From CALHVR01 sp963528625 (GTDB lineage Bacteria; Fusobacteriota; Fusobacteriia; Fusobacteriales; Leptotrichiaceae): DNA of 64,000 nucleotides. This document shows, one piece after another, positions 1-9,926 of the stretch. The position numbers and the translations under genes are program-made. The notes beneath the pieces are model-generated. The model worked only from the letters and a program-made list of their open reading frames with translations. It searched no databases and had not been told where the DNA came from. The DNA is taken from the NCBI GenBank assembly GCA_963528625.1, contig CAURVQ010000002.1:1-64000 (forward strand), given 5' to 3'. Within the stretch, counting starts at the first letter, position 1. Every line of letters starts with the position of its first letter.

Positions 1-168
1 CATAGATTCTCTATGAGTTTTTTGTGTTGCACTTAATATGATAATTTATCTATATGAAAAAAAGGCGATAATCCAACTATCGCTAAATTATCATTTCCTT
101 TTATTTCCTCTTTTATTAATTCTGCTATTTCCTTTATGTCATAGATTTTCTAACTTCATTTTTAACAT
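1..168 (-). pseudogene. lpxD: lpxD 5' remnant (disrupted)
   Basis: Immediately downstream of bamA, an open frame on the minus strand (149 down to 33) encodes 38 residues containing EIAELIKEEI and NLAIVGLSPFF. This resembles the N-terminal domain of LpxD (UDP-3-O-acylglucosamine N-acyltransferase, lipid A synthesis), which commonly follows bamA. The possible ATGs at 168 and 159 are in a different frame that stops at 139, so a frameshift separates start and body. A TAA at 33-35 then interrupts the LpxD-like frame, after which the same frame continues with KKLIENL. I read this as a decayed lpxD start, possibly continuing past the left edge. The match is from memory of the family and the piece is short, so certainty is moderate. 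Confidence 0.42.
57..83 (-). terminator. terminator-like hairpin downstream of bamA
   Basis: On the minus strand a GCGATA / TATCGC stem with a 7-nt loop is followed by C and seven T. It lies about 100 bases after the bamA stop and inside the lpxD-like remnant, so it could be a real intrinsic terminator or a coincidence within former coding sequence. Confidence 0.45.
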
Positions 169-180
169 AATTTAACTCTA

Positions 181-2280
181 CTAGAATGTTTGTCCAAAGC
201 TAAAGTAGAATTTCCCATTTGTTTTTTGTCCTCCACTCACAACAGGATCCATTGGCCATGCATAATCAAATCTTAATGGCCCCATTGGTGTTTCAACTCT
301 TAAACCTATTCCATATCCTTTTTTAAGATCTTTAAAACTTGATGCTGAATTTCTATCAGGACTATATTTTTTATATTGTGTCCCATCTGGTGCTGTTACT
401 GTTTGCGATTTTTGCCAAGCATTTCCTATATCAAAAAATGCTACAAATTGTAATGAGTTATTTATTTTTGTTCTATTTTCTATTGTTGCATGGAATTTAT
501 CATATCCTTCAAAATCATTTGATTCATATCCTCTAATCGTATCTGATCCACCAACACTAAACTTAAATGCTTCTGGTGTTCCGGCACTCGTTGTACCCCA
601 AACAACTCTATAAGCCATCACATTTCTATCTTTAAAGAATGTAGTATGATATGCTCTCAAGTCTGCTTCAATTTGTTGATAATAACTACCTTTTTCTCCA
701 CGAATATTTTTTCTTGAGAATAAATTCCCTACCTCATAATTTACAGTCGCATAAGTTCCTTTTGTTGGATTATAAGAATCATTTCTTGTATCATAAATTA
801 ATGAAGGATTTACTGCAAATAAATTATATTGATCAGATAAAGTTCCATTTCCATAATATTCTTTATAGTTTTCTAATCTTGCAGATGTTCTAACATAAAT
901 ATTACTGTTTAACCCTTTACCTATCGTCCATTTTGTTCCCATTTTTTTAACTTTTTCTACTTCTTGTTGTCCTACATTACTATTTTTAATTTCTCTATAA
1001 TAAATAGAACCTCCTCCTTGTAATCTTTTAGTTCCTTTTATCCACGGATCCCATAAGCTTAATTCAAATACTTTATTCCCTTTATTTGAAATTGATAAAC
1101 TTGCTAGTGCTTCTTGTCCTTTTCCTCTAAAATTACTGTCTGCTAATTTCACTTCTCCTACTAACCCGATCTCTGTTCCATATGAAATACTTCCATTAAT
1201 TGTAGTTGTAGGTCTTTCTGTTACTATAAATTCAATATTTCTAACATTTGGATCAGTTTGAGATCCAGTGATTTGAGGTTCAATAGAAGTAAATAACCCT
1301 GTTCTATACAATTCTTTTATTGTTTCTTCAACTTTTGATGCTTGATAAATTTGACCAACTTTTACAGCTTGTACTCTATCAAAAATATATTGTTGTGTTC
1401 TTAATTTAGTATCTGTTTCTTTAGCTCTTTGACCATCTGTTTTTGTACTTCTTTTCTTAAATGATACTGAACTAACTATTCCTTCACTTAATTCTATTAC
1501 GATTTCTCCATCATTTTTTAAACTTATTGTTTCTATTCTTGCCAAATTATATCCAGCATTTTTATAATAATTCAATATACCATTTTCATCAGGATTTAAT
1601 AAATTTCCATTTAATATTTTTCCTACTTGAATTCCTGTTGCTCTAATTAAGTCTTCTTCTGAAAATAATGAATTTCCTTCTATTTTTACTTTTGTAATAA
1701 CCGGATTTTCTTTAACGATATAATTTACTGTAACTGTATTGTCTGCATTTCTATCCATTTTTATATCAACTGTCTCAAAATTTCCTGTTTTAAAGATTTT
1801 TTCAACTCCATCTATTGCTTCTTGTGGTGTTAAATAATCTCCTTCCTTAATTGTTAAAACTTTTTTTACATCCTCTTTATTTATTGTTTTTAATCCTTCA
1901 AAATTTATATTTGAAATTACATATTCCGTTTTAATTTTCAATCTTTCTTTTTCTTGAATTCTTTTTGCTATTTCTAATGCATTTGCTTTCTCATCTACTT
2001 CAATTTCAAAATTTACAGTATTCCCTTCAATTTTAGGATATACATTTACATCAAAAATATAATCTAATCTTTTTAATGATAAATAAATATCTTTTACGTC
2101 CTTATTACTATATTTTTGTCCACTTTTTACAGGAATATTACTTAAAATTAAATCTGAAGGCAATTGAGATAAATGAGTTACTTTTATATCTCCTACAGTT
2201 AAATTTTCATTTGCTGCTAGTGTATTTATTCCTAAAAACATTGTCGCTGCCGCTATTAACGCTTGAAATTTATATTTCAT
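181..2280 (-). CDS. bamA: BamA, outer-membrane protein assembly factor
   Basis: BamA is the Omp85-family barrel that inserts beta-barrel proteins into the outer membrane. The 699-residue product starts with a Sec signal peptide (hydrophobic core about residues 7-22, ending LAA), followed by POTRA-type repeats over roughly residues 25-340 and a C-terminal barrel. The barrel carries the conserved IRGYE motif (within GSDTIRGYESNDFEG) and ends in FSFGQTF with the terminal aromatic residue typical of outer-membrane barrels. The start is supported by AGGAGGAAAA before ATG, a site that overlaps the tamB stop, so tamB and bamA are translationally linked. Presence of BamA marks the host as a diderm. 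Length is somewhat below that of proteobacterial BamA (about 800). Confidence 0.95.
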   Translation of the reverse strand: MKYKFQALIAAATMFLGINTLAANENLTVGDIKVTHLSQLPSDLILSNIPVKSGQKYSNKDVKDIYLSLKRLDYIFDVNVYPKIEGNTVNFEIEVDEKANALEIAKRIQEKERLKIKTEYVISNINFEGLKTINKEDVKKVLTIKEGDYLTPQEAIDGVEKIFKTGNFETVDIKMDRNADNTVTVNYIVKENPVITKVKIEGNSLFSEEDLIRATGIQVGKILNGNLLNPDENGILNYYKNAGYNLARIETISLKNDGEIVIELSEGIVSSVSFKKRSTKTDGQRAKETDTKLRTQQYIFDRVQAVKVGQIYQASKVEETIKELYRTGLFTSIEPQITGSQTDPNVRNIEFIVTERPTTTINGSISYGTEIGLVGEVKLADSNFRGKGQEALASLSISNKGNKVFELSLWDPWIKGTKRLQGGGSIYYREIKNSNVGQQEVEKVKKMGTKWTIGKGLNSNIYVRTSARLENYKEYYGNGTLSDQYNLFAVNPSLIYDTRNDSYNPTKGTYATVNYEVGNLFSRKNIRGEKGSYYQQIEADLRAYHTTFFKDRNVMAYRVVWGTTSAGTPEAFKFSVGGSDTIRGYESNDFEGYDKFHATIENRTKINNSLQFVAFFDIGNAWQKSQTVTAPDGTQYKKYSPDRNSASSFKDLKKGYGIGLRVETPMGPLRFDYAWPMDPVVSGGQKTNGKFYFSFGQTF

Positions 2281-2288
2281 TTTTCCTC

Positions 2289-5200
2289 CTACTTTGTTTT
2301 TAATTTTTCTTTCTTTTTATTTGGTAATATTTTTTTTATAAGTTCCCTAAATGAATATGCTTTTGCTGATAAATTAGCACCTACATAGTAGTTTAATTTA
2401 TTGTCCGATTCACTATTTATTTTTTCTTTATCGCCATTTATTGTTTCTAATCCTGTTTTCAAGCCTAAACCATTTGCAAAGTCATAATTTAGCCAAAAAT
2501 TATAATTAAATTTACTATCTGTATTATTTAATGTGTTTGAAGTATTTGTAGAATAACGGAAAGGTATTTTAATCTCCAAATTCCAAAATACTTTATTTTT
2601 ATATAAACTATTTTGCAAATATGTTCTTACTTTACTTACATACTGATTTTGATTACTATTTTCTGTTTCTGTATTTATTGAAAAATTAGTTAATCCAAAA
2701 GCTCTCCCTATTTTACCAGTTACTGGAGAAAAAATCAATTCATTTAATAAATTATCTGTCACTTTATTTAATAAATCTGCATTTTGTATCGCTGTACTTA
2801 GATTCTTTTCATCGTTTTGATTATTTACCAAACTATTTTGATTTGTTATATTTCCACTTGTTCTGCTTATCGCTAATAAAGATAATATCTGGCTTTGTGT
2901 CATCCCTGATGAAGATTTTAATGTAATTTCAGAATTATTCAACATTCCATTCATTCCAACAATTATTTTTTCTCCATTTATTGTCGTTGATGCCTCAAAA
3001 TCAACTAACGGATTCATAACATTATTATTATTTATTTCACCAAAATTACTAAATCTAATTTCTGCTGTATCTATATTAAATTTATTTCTATTTAGATTAA
3101 AACTTCCTTTTTTTACAGAAAAATCTCCAACTAAATTAACTTCTCCCGAATTATAGTGTATTTTACCATCACCAATAATCTCACCTTTTATTTCTTTTAC
3201 TAATTTTATATCTTGTATATTTATTTTAAGATCTTTATTCGCTTGAACACTTAAATCTACCGTAGATTGTTTTAAAAGTTTATCTAAAATTTCTTCAACA
3301 ATTTTTTCTGCTATTGTTTTTTCTTTTAAATTTTGTTTTTTCTTACTTTCAGAAGTTTCTTTTTCTTCAAAATTAGGAATTTTTCTTATTTCTCCAGAAT
3401 TAATATTCAATGCTCCAATCAAATTATTTTCTGTAAATGTAGCATCACCAGACACATTCAAATCAATATCTTTTCCATATTTTAGACCGACATTATCTAA
3501 ATTAGCCTTAACTTCAACTTCTCCTAATTCAACTTTTTTAGTTTTTACAAAATCTTTTGATATTTTAGGAACATCTAAATTCCCTTCTATTTTAACTATT
3601 CCACCGTTATATTTCCCAACAAATTTATTAATATTAAGTTTTCTATTTAATACTCCTATATCAACATTTAAGTTTTCAACTTTAGTCATTTCATCTTTAG
3701 TTATATAGTTAAAATTATCTAAAAGTAATTTTCCATTCGTTTCTTTATTTGTAAACAACATGTCTATGTTAGCAAATCCACTTGATAATTTAACACTTTT
3801 ATTCACTCCCAAGAAATCCAAGTTAAAGTTTTTCGCAAGTAACGCCATATTATACGACAATGGTTTGAATTCCAAATATCCATTTAACAATAAAGGATTT
3901 TTTTCATATTCTAAATAAAAGTTTCCTATATTCAATCCATCTTTATTCATTTGAGCGTCAATATCTAAATTTTCAACAGGGAAGCCACTTAAAATTAATT
4001 TATCAGACTTAACTTTTAAATCTGCAAAATGCTTGTCTAAATTTCCTTTTAATATAAGATTTACTTCAACTTCTCCACTATATCCTTTTTCTTTTAAATC
4101 TTTAGAATCATCTAATACAAACTTTTGATTTTCCAATTTATAATTAACATCTAAATTTGCTAAATCTAAACTTGTTTTTGTTTCAAATAACCTTTTTTTA
4201 TCTTCTCCCCTAATTTCAAATTTTTCAATATCTAACTTACCATACTTAAATAATTTGTTAATATCTCCATTTTGATAATTTATTTTACTTACGATATACG
4301 GGATTTTATAGCCTTTTACACTTAAATTTCCTAAAACTATATCTCCTAACAAATTAAAATTATTTGATGTTCCTTTTAAATTAAAATTAGATATTCCTCC
4401 AAAAGTTACATCTTTTATTCTAAATATTTCTGAGATTCTCGGTTCATCTAAAGTCCCTGTTAAATCCATATTTTTATTTTTTAAATCATACATTCCAAAT
4501 ATTTCATTATTTCTTAATTTTAGTCTATTTATATGTAGTACACTATCTTTTAGTGTAAAGGATCCAACAGTTTCACCAATTTCCTCTTCACCTATAACTG
4601 TTTTTGACTCTAAAAGTTCAATATTTCCGTTTAATTTATTCAATGTTCCTGAAATATTTGCATTCAATTCGCTCACATTTAAGTTTATTTCTGGATTTGA
4701 TGTATTATAAACCGTATAATTACTTAATTTCCCGTTTATATCTAACATTCCAGTTTTCACATTATATGTTCCACTCATATTTAATTTATCGTTATTTATA
4801 CTCTTTATAGTTAAGATATTATTTGCTAAATTTAATGTTCCTGATATATTTTTTAGCCTTTGATACCCTAGCCAAACTTCTTCTATAAATACATCTATAT
4901 CTAAATTAAGATGTGATAAATCATATATTTTCCCAGTCGCTGTAAGATTTTCGTATTCTATTACTTTATTTCCATAAGCACTAAATATTTTATAATCCCC
5001 GATAAACTTACTTCCATCTCCAGTTAAATTTACATCCAATCCAAGTTCATATCCTGCAAGTTTATTACTTTTAGCTTTAATATTATAAATACCGTTATTT
5101 ATATCAATTTGAGCTTTCAATGCTCCTATCATTTTATTATTTAACATTACTAAATCTGTAGTAATTTTTCCTGATTTTAGTACATTTTTTCTTCTTAAAT

Positions 5201-6767
5201 CTAATAACAAATTATGTATATTAGGATTTATTCTATAATTTTGCCCATTATATTTTATATCAAAATTTTGTTTTCCATTAGTATTTACCAATATTGTCAT
5301 AGCCTTAACATCAATTTTTACATTTCCATCAATTTCTTTTGAATCAAACTTAACTTCCACATCGCTATTCGGCAATAAAGTTAAATTTCCATTAATTACT
5401 GGAATTGTATAATCTGAACCTTTATTATGTAAAATAAATTTCCCTTTTCCAAGTTTATTTTTTGTATCGTATTCAAATTTTGGAATATTAATATCACTTT
5501 TTATATTAAATCCATTTAAAATATGTTCAAAATAAGCTTTCGTATTACTAAAACTTATTTTTTGATTTTTATCTACATTCATTTCTGTACTAATATTTTT
5601 AAACTTAAAGCCATTTACATTTAATTCATTTGAATTAATTTTACTTTTCAATAATACTTCTTGTTTTTTTTGATCAAAATTCACTTCTAAATTACCATTT
5701 ATTAATCCTTTTAATGGTAATTTCAATCCTTTTAAAATTTTATATTTTGCAATTTCACTATAATTAACATTTTTTATATCTAAATTTAACTTTAATTTTT
5801 GATCTTTCGGTAAATAATTTAATGCTAACCCTAAATCCCCGCCATTTATTTTACTATTTCCATCAACCGTTATTTTCTCTGATTTTAATATAACTTTAGC
5901 TGTTACATCTTTTATTATATTATCATAATCTACATAATTTAATATTCCTGATTTTATATCAAGATTTCCTTCAACAACATTTTGTTTTTTTATATTTTTG
6001 TTAGTCAATAATAAATTTCCATTCAATATTCCTGATTTTACTTTTATTAAATTAATTGGTACATATTGCCCTAACTTTTCATTTACTTTAACATTTTTAA
6101 ATTGAAAATTTACATAATAATTCTTTTTACTTTTATTTTTATTTTTTTGTTCATTAAATAAAGAATTAAAATTCTGTACAGTTATTGTTCCTACTCCTAA
6201 TTTTATTCCTAATTCTTCATCATTTCCTTTTCCTTTTGCTTCAAGTATAAAACCTCTTGATTTTGTTGTTTCTAAAAATCCATTTACATTTTTTAATTGC
6301 TTTTCTATTTTTTGATTAAAACTTACATCACTATAATTTAATATCGCATTATTTATATATATTTTCCCAAGTCTACTTGTTTTATCATAAACTGGATGCT
6401 TTTGAGGTTTAGATTTTAAAACATCAAATATATTAAAATGATTATTTTTCTGTCTTTCAAGATTTACGATGGGACGATTGACATCAACTCTAAGTAATCT
6501 TGATGGCATCATTATATTTATTGTTGCTACTGTTTCTGGAGAATTGATTACAATATTATTTTTCATATCTTTTACTTTTAAATTTTTTATTACAATCTTA
6601 TTTAATTGCTCTAATTTTACTGTATCAAATTCAACATTCAATCCACTATTATTTAATATATTTATCAAAAGTCCTTTAAAATTTTGTGTAGCAATATAAT
6701 TTTGTATTCCAATTAATAATCCAAAAACTACCAAAAAAATTAATAAAGTTCTTTTTATATATTTCAT
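2289..6767 (-). CDS. tamB: TamB-like translocation/assembly protein (DUF490)
   Basis: This very large protein (1492 residues from the chosen start) has one N-terminal membrane anchor (about residues 4-24). A long run of repetitive Asn/Lys/Leu-rich beta-strand units follows, then a C-terminal DUF490-like part with stretches such as SLLAISRTSG and a final amphipathic beta domain. TamB proteins bridge inner and outer membranes and act with an Omp85 partner in barrel assembly or phospholipid transport; here the partner is BamA directly downstream, as no TamA is in the window. A GTG six bases upstream (6773) is in frame, but the AGGAGG at optimal distance points to the ATG at 6767. The family assignment rests on architecture and neighbourhood, since TamB sequences diverge strongly. 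Confidence 0.85.
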   Translation of the reverse strand: MKYIKRTLLIFLVVFGLLIGIQNYIATQNFKGLLINILNNSGLNVEFDTVKLEQLNKIVIKNLKVKDMKNNIVINSPETVATINIMMPSRLLRVDVNRPIVNLERQKNNHFNIFDVLKSKPQKHPVYDKTSRLGKIYINNAILNYSDVSFNQKIEKQLKNVNGFLETTKSRGFILEAKGKGNDEELGIKLGVGTITVQNFNSLFNEQKNKNKSKKNYYVNFQFKNVKVNEKLGQYVPINLIKVKSGILNGNLLLTNKNIKKQNVVEGNLDIKSGILNYVDYDNIIKDVTAKVILKSEKITVDGNSKINGGDLGLALNYLPKDQKLKLNLDIKNVNYSEIAKYKILKGLKLPLKGLINGNLEVNFDQKKQEVLLKSKINSNELNVNGFKFKNISTEMNVDKNQKISFSNTKAYFEHILNGFNIKSDINIPKFEYDTKNKLGKGKFILHNKGSDYTIPVINGNLTLLPNSDVEVKFDSKEIDGNVKIDVKAMTILVNTNGKQNFDIKYNGQNYRINPNIHNLLLDLRRKNVLKSGKITTDLVMLNNKMIGALKAQIDINNGIYNIKAKSNKLAGYELGLDVNLTGDGSKFIGDYKIFSAYGNKVIEYENLTATGKIYDLSHLNLDIDVFIEEVWLGYQRLKNISGTLNLANNILTIKSINNDKLNMSGTYNVKTGMLDINGKLSNYTVYNTSNPEINLNVSELNANISGTLNKLNGNIELLESKTVIGEEEIGETVGSFTLKDSVLHINRLKLRNNEIFGMYDLKNKNMDLTGTLDEPRISEIFRIKDVTFGGISNFNLKGTSNNFNLLGDIVLGNLSVKGYKIPYIVSKINYQNGDINKLFKYGKLDIEKFEIRGEDKKRLFETKTSLDLANLDVNYKLENQKFVLDDSKDLKEKGYSGEVEVNLILKGNLDKHFADLKVKSDKLILSGFPVENLDIDAQMNKDGLNIGNFYLEYEKNPLLLNGYLEFKPLSYNMALLAKNFNLDFLGVNKSVKLSSGFANIDMLFTNKETNGKLLLDNFNYITKDEMTKVENLNVDIGVLNRKLNINKFVGKYNGGIVKIEGNLDVPKISKDFVKTKKVELGEVEVKANLDNVGLKYGKDIDLNVSGDATFTENNLIGALNINSGEIRKIPNFEEKETSESKKKQNLKEKTIAEKIVEEILDKLLKQSTVDLSVQANKDLKINIQDIKLVKEIKGEIIGDGKIHYNSGEVNLVGDFSVKKGSFNLNRNKFNIDTAEIRFSNFGEINNNNVMNPLVDFEASTTINGEKIIVGMNGMLNNSEITLKSSSGMTQSQILSLLAISRTSGNITNQNSLVNNQNDEKNLSTAIQNADLLNKVTDNLLNELIFSPVTGKIGRAFGLTNFSINTETENSNQNQYVSKVRTYLQNSLYKNKVFWNLEIKIPFRYSTNTSNTLNNTDSKFNYNFWLNYDFANGLGLKTGLETINGDKEKINSESDNKLNYYVGANLSAKAYSFRELIKKILPNKKKEKLKTK

Positions 6768-6859
6768 TTGCACCCTCCTTCCTACATTGTATTATATTTT
6801 TTTTAATTAAAAAAATATGAGAATGCTTTTTATATTTTCTTATTATATTAAAATATTAT

Positions 6860-7708
6860 TTATTCAAAGTCAATACCTAACAATGTAATTATTTTAGATA
6901 AATCTTCATAATCATAATATTCTATTTCAATTTTACCCCTTTTATTTAACTCACCTTTTATTTCAACTTTTGTTTCAAAAAATTCTCTTAATTTATTTTC
7001 TAACATTTCTTTTTCTTCATCATCTTCAATTTTAATATCATCATATCTCTCAATATCAAAATTTTCATATTCTTTTTTAAATATTTTTACTTCATTATCT
7101 TGAAATTCATTATATTTTTTTACAATTTTCTCAACATCTCTCACTGTATAATTTTTTTCAATTATTTTTTTAGTTATTTTATCTATTTCAAAATTATCTT
7201 TCAATCCTAATAATGTTCTCGCATGTCCGTAAGATAATTCACCTGTTCGCACATAACTTTTTATAGCTTCAGGTAATTTTAGCAATCGTATTTTATTTGA
7301 AATTGCTGATCTTGTTTTTCCTAATTTCTGTGCCATATTTTCTTGTGTATATCCGTAAACTTCCATAAGCATTATATACGATTCTGCTTCCTCTATTGGA
7401 TTTAAGTTTTCACGCTGTATATTTTCTAACACCGAATATTCATAACTTTTACTATCTCCAGCTTGTATAACTACACACTGCACACTCTCAAAACCTAAAG
7501 ATTTACAAGCTCTATATCGCCTTTCTCCTGCAATTATTTCATATTTATTTTGCACAGTATTTTCTACTTTTCTTACAATTATCGGCTGAATTAATCCATT
7601 ATTTTTAATAGACTCCTTTAATTCTTCCATTTTTTCTTCCGAAAAATATTTTCTCGGCTGATTGGGATTTGTAATTATTTTATTCAAATTTATACTTTGT
7701 AATTTCAT
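6860..7708 (-). CDS. parB: ParB/Spo0J/Noc-family nucleoid protein (canonical type)
   Basis: This 282-residue protein is a ParB-family CTPase and DNA-binding clamp. It shows the CTP-binding motif GERRYRACKSLG (about residues 61-72), the ENIQRENLNPIEEAESY block, a helix-turn-helix around QENMAQKLGKTRSAISNKI, and the LSYGHARTLLGL segment typical of chromosomal Spo0J. It follows rsmG with a 12-base gap, the position of noc or parAB in Firmicutes, but no ParA gene is adjacent. It may be the true segregation ParB or a Noc-like paralogue. I found no TGTTNCACGTGAAACA-like parS in the window by eye. A ribosome-binding site AAGAAGGA precedes the ATG. A second, divergent ParB lies at 52.3 kb. Confidence 0.88.
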   Translation of the reverse strand: MKLQSINLNKIITNPNQPRKYFSEEKMEELKESIKNNGLIQPIIVRKVENTVQNKYEIIAGERRYRACKSLGFESVQCVVIQAGDSKSYEYSVLENIQRENLNPIEEAESYIMLMEVYGYTQENMAQKLGKTRSAISNKIRLLKLPEAIKSYVRTGELSYGHARTLLGLKDNFEIDKITKKIIEKNYTVRDVEKIVKKYNEFQDNEVKIFKKEYENFDIERYDDIKIEDDEEKEMLENKLREFFETKVEIKGELNKRGKIEIEYYDYEDLSKIITLLGIDFE

Positions 7709-7720
7709 TTTTATTCCTTC

Positions 7721-8416
7721 TTATAAAGGTTTTTTTGATGGTATTCCCGTTTTTCTTGGATATTTTTTATCAGTTTTTTCTTTTTTCACAATTTCCAATA
7801 TAATTCGTTCATCTCTACTTTCTGGTAAATTAAATTTATGTATTTTTCTAATTTCTGCTTTTAATTCTTTCAACGCATTTTTAGATTCTTCCACTTCATT
7901 CAAGTTAAGTTTTTGTGGTAAAAATCTCCCGTCTACTTTTATAAACGGAATCATATATTCAAGTATTATTCTTAAATTTGCAACTCCACGACATAATGCT
8001 ACATCAAATTGCTCTCTTATATCTTTTATCAATTCTTCTGCTCGCTCAAAACTCGTTTTCACATTTGTTAATTGCAATTTTTCTATAACTTCATTTATAA
8101 ATTCTATTTTTTTTCTAACCGAATCTACTAACAAAAATTGTTTTTCTGGATAAAAAATTGCAAGCACTAAGCCAGGAAATCCAGCTCCTGTCCCAACATC
8201 TATAAAACTTTTCTCGTTATCATTTATAACTTTTGTTAAAAATAACGCATCAACAAAATGTTTTTCAAGCATTCCTTCTTTATCTCTTATTGCAGTTAAA
8301 TTCATCACTTGATTTTTTTCATACAATAATTCTAAATAATTTAACAAATTTTCTTTTTTTTCTTCACTTATTTCTATCTCACTTTTTTGTAAAATATTAT
8401 TAAAATATTCTTTCAT
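7721..8416 (-). CDS. rsmG: RsmG, 16S rRNA (guanine-527-N7) methyltransferase
   Basis: RsmG (GidB) methylates N7 of G527 in 16S rRNA using S-adenosylmethionine. The SAM-binding motif FIDVGTGAGFPGLVLAI (about residues 70-86) and the MNLTAIRD N-terminal motif are diagnostic, and length (231) is normal. The C-terminus is Lys-rich. AGGAAGT precedes the start. It sits between fmt (9 bases upstream) and parB, in a tight co-directional run with priA, def and fmt. The rsmG-parB adjacency is common near bacterial origins, although here it lies about 50 kb from oriC. Confidence 0.95.
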   Translation of the reverse strand: MKEYFNNILQKSEIEISEEKKENLLNYLELLYEKNQVMNLTAIRDKEGMLEKHFVDALFLTKVINDNEKSFIDVGTGAGFPGLVLAIFYPEKQFLLVDSVRKKIEFINEVIEKLQLTNVKTSFERAEELIKDIREQFDVALCRGVANLRIILEYMIPFIKVDGRFLPQKLNLNEVEESKNALKELKAEIRKIHKFNLPESRDERIILEIVKKEKTDKKYPRKTGIPSKKPL

Positions 8417-8425
8417 TTCTACTTC

Positions 8426-9361
8426 CTATTTTAAAATTTCGTTTAATTCTATTTTTCTACCATTTAAAATATCTACACCCGTTTGTACTTTTTTACCTTG
8501 ATATTTCACTTCTAATAAAATAAGTCCTCCATTTTGAGTTTTAATTACAGGTCCTTTTTTTGACAATATTTCTACAACTTGTCCATATTCTCCACTATAT
8601 TCTTTTTCTATTTTTTCCGTTTTATATATTTTTATTATTTCGCCTTTATCATTTTCAGTATATGCTCCCGGAAATGGATTAAGCCCTCTCACTTGATTAA
8701 ATATTACTTCTTTCGTATTATTCCATTTTATTTTAGTTTCCTCTTTTGAAATTGGTTTTACAAAACTAACTTTTGATTCGTCTTGTTTTTCAGCTTTAAC
8801 TTCTCCATTTTCAATCAATTTCAAGGCTTTTTCCAGTCCTACAGCCCCTAATTCTTTCAATCTATCATGTAAAGTTCCTAGCGTATCTTCTTCCGTTATA
8901 GTACAACGCTCTTTTAAAATAACATCTCCAGCATCCAACGCCTCCTCAATATACATTATACTTACACCACTTTCAGTATCTCCGTTTAAAATTGCAGAAT
9001 GAATAGGCGAAGCTCCTCTATATTTTGGCAATAAAGATGAATGGACATTTATTATTCCATATTTAGGAATATCTATTATTTCTTGGGGAATTATTTTCCC
9101 GTAAGCTACAACAACTATTAAATCTGGATTAATTTCCTTTATTTTATTTATAACTTCTTCATCTTTCATTTTTTTTGGCTGGATTATTTCAATATTATTA
9201 TCTAACCCAAACTGTTTAACAGGAGAAAATACAATCTTATTTCCTCTAGCATTCACCTTATCTTCTTTTGTAAAAATTAATTTTAAATCCGTTTTTTGAA
9301 ACACTTTTTCTAAACTAGGTATTGCAAATTCGGGAGTTCCCATAAATATTGTTTTCATCAT
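8426..9361 (-). CDS. fmt: Fmt, methionyl-tRNA formyltransferase
   Basis: Fmt formylates initiator Met-tRNA using 10-formyltetrahydrofolate. The 311-residue product has the N-terminal MGTPEFA motif, the catalytic-loop signature NVHSSLLPKYRGASPI (the usual HxSLLPxYRG) and the EALDAGDVI segment, followed by a smaller C-terminal tRNA-binding OB-like domain. GGAG lies nine bases before the first ATG; a second ATG directly follows, so the start is uncertain by one codon. It follows def with a 34-base gap. Fmt and Def act at opposite ends of the formyl-methionine cycle and are often neighbours. Confidence 0.95.
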   Translation of the reverse strand: MMKTIFMGTPEFAIPSLEKVFQKTDLKLIFTKEDKVNARGNKIVFSPVKQFGLDNNIEIIQPKKMKDEEVINKIKEINPDLIVVVAYGKIIPQEIIDIPKYGIINVHSSLLPKYRGASPIHSAILNGDTESGVSIMYIEEALDAGDVILKERCTITEEDTLGTLHDRLKELGAVGLEKALKLIENGEVKAEKQDESKVSFVKPISKEETKIKWNNTKEVIFNQVRGLNPFPGAYTENDKGEIIKIYKTEKIEKEYSGEYGQVVEILSKKGPVIKTQNGGLILLEVKYQGKKVQTGVDILNGRKIELNEILK

Positions 9362-9395
9362 ATTTTTTTACTCCTTTCATTTTATTATTTTTAAT

Positions 9396-9908
9396 TTATA
9401 ATTCTCTATATATTTTTCCTTTTTCATAATCTCTTTTTAAAACAGTTAGCTTTTTGGCTACAAGTCTTTTATTCATAATTGATAATCTTTCTGTAAATAA
9501 AATACCATCTATATGATCAAACTCATGTTGAAACGCTCTTGCCCATAAGTCGTGTAATTCTTCTTCCACTGTTTCTCCATTCTCATTTTGATATTTTACT
9601 TTTATCATTTCAGGTCTATTAACTTTTTTATAAATTTCTGGAATACTCAAACATCCTTCCTCATACTCCACAATTTCTTCTCCAAATTCTACTATTTCTG
9701 GATTTATAACTTTTTTAACTTTATCTTCAATCTCTAACACAAAAAATCTTTTTGCTATTCCAACTTGATTCGCTGCAAGCCCAACACCTTTAGCTTTTCT
9801 CATTAATTCTACCATTTCATCTAATATTGTTCTTAATTCGTCATTAATTTCTTCAACTACAGTTGATTTTTCTTTTAAAACTGAAGCTCCATACAATACT
9901 ATATTCAT
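9396..9908 (-). CDS. def: Def, peptide deformylase
   Basis: This metalloenzyme removes the N-formyl group from nascent proteins. All three family motifs are present: GVGLAANQVG (residues 41-50), EGCLSIP (84-90, with metal ligand C86) and the HEFDH helix (128-132, metal ligands H128 and H132, catalytic E129). The length of 170 is standard for a type I deformylase. AAAGGA precedes the ATG. The order priA-def-fmt-rsmG, all on the minus strand with gaps under 40 bases, argues for one transcript and matches a widespread bacterial arrangement. Confidence 0.96.
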   Translation of the reverse strand: MNIVLYGASVLKEKSTVVEEINDELRTILDEMVELMRKAKGVGLAANQVGIAKRFFVLEIEDKVKKVINPEIVEFGEEIVEYEEGCLSIPEIYKKVNRPEMIKVKYQNENGETVEEELHDLWARAFQHEFDHIDGILFTERLSIMNKRLVAKKLTVLKRDYEKGKIYREL

Positions 9909-9926
9909 TTTATTTTTCCTTTCTTT

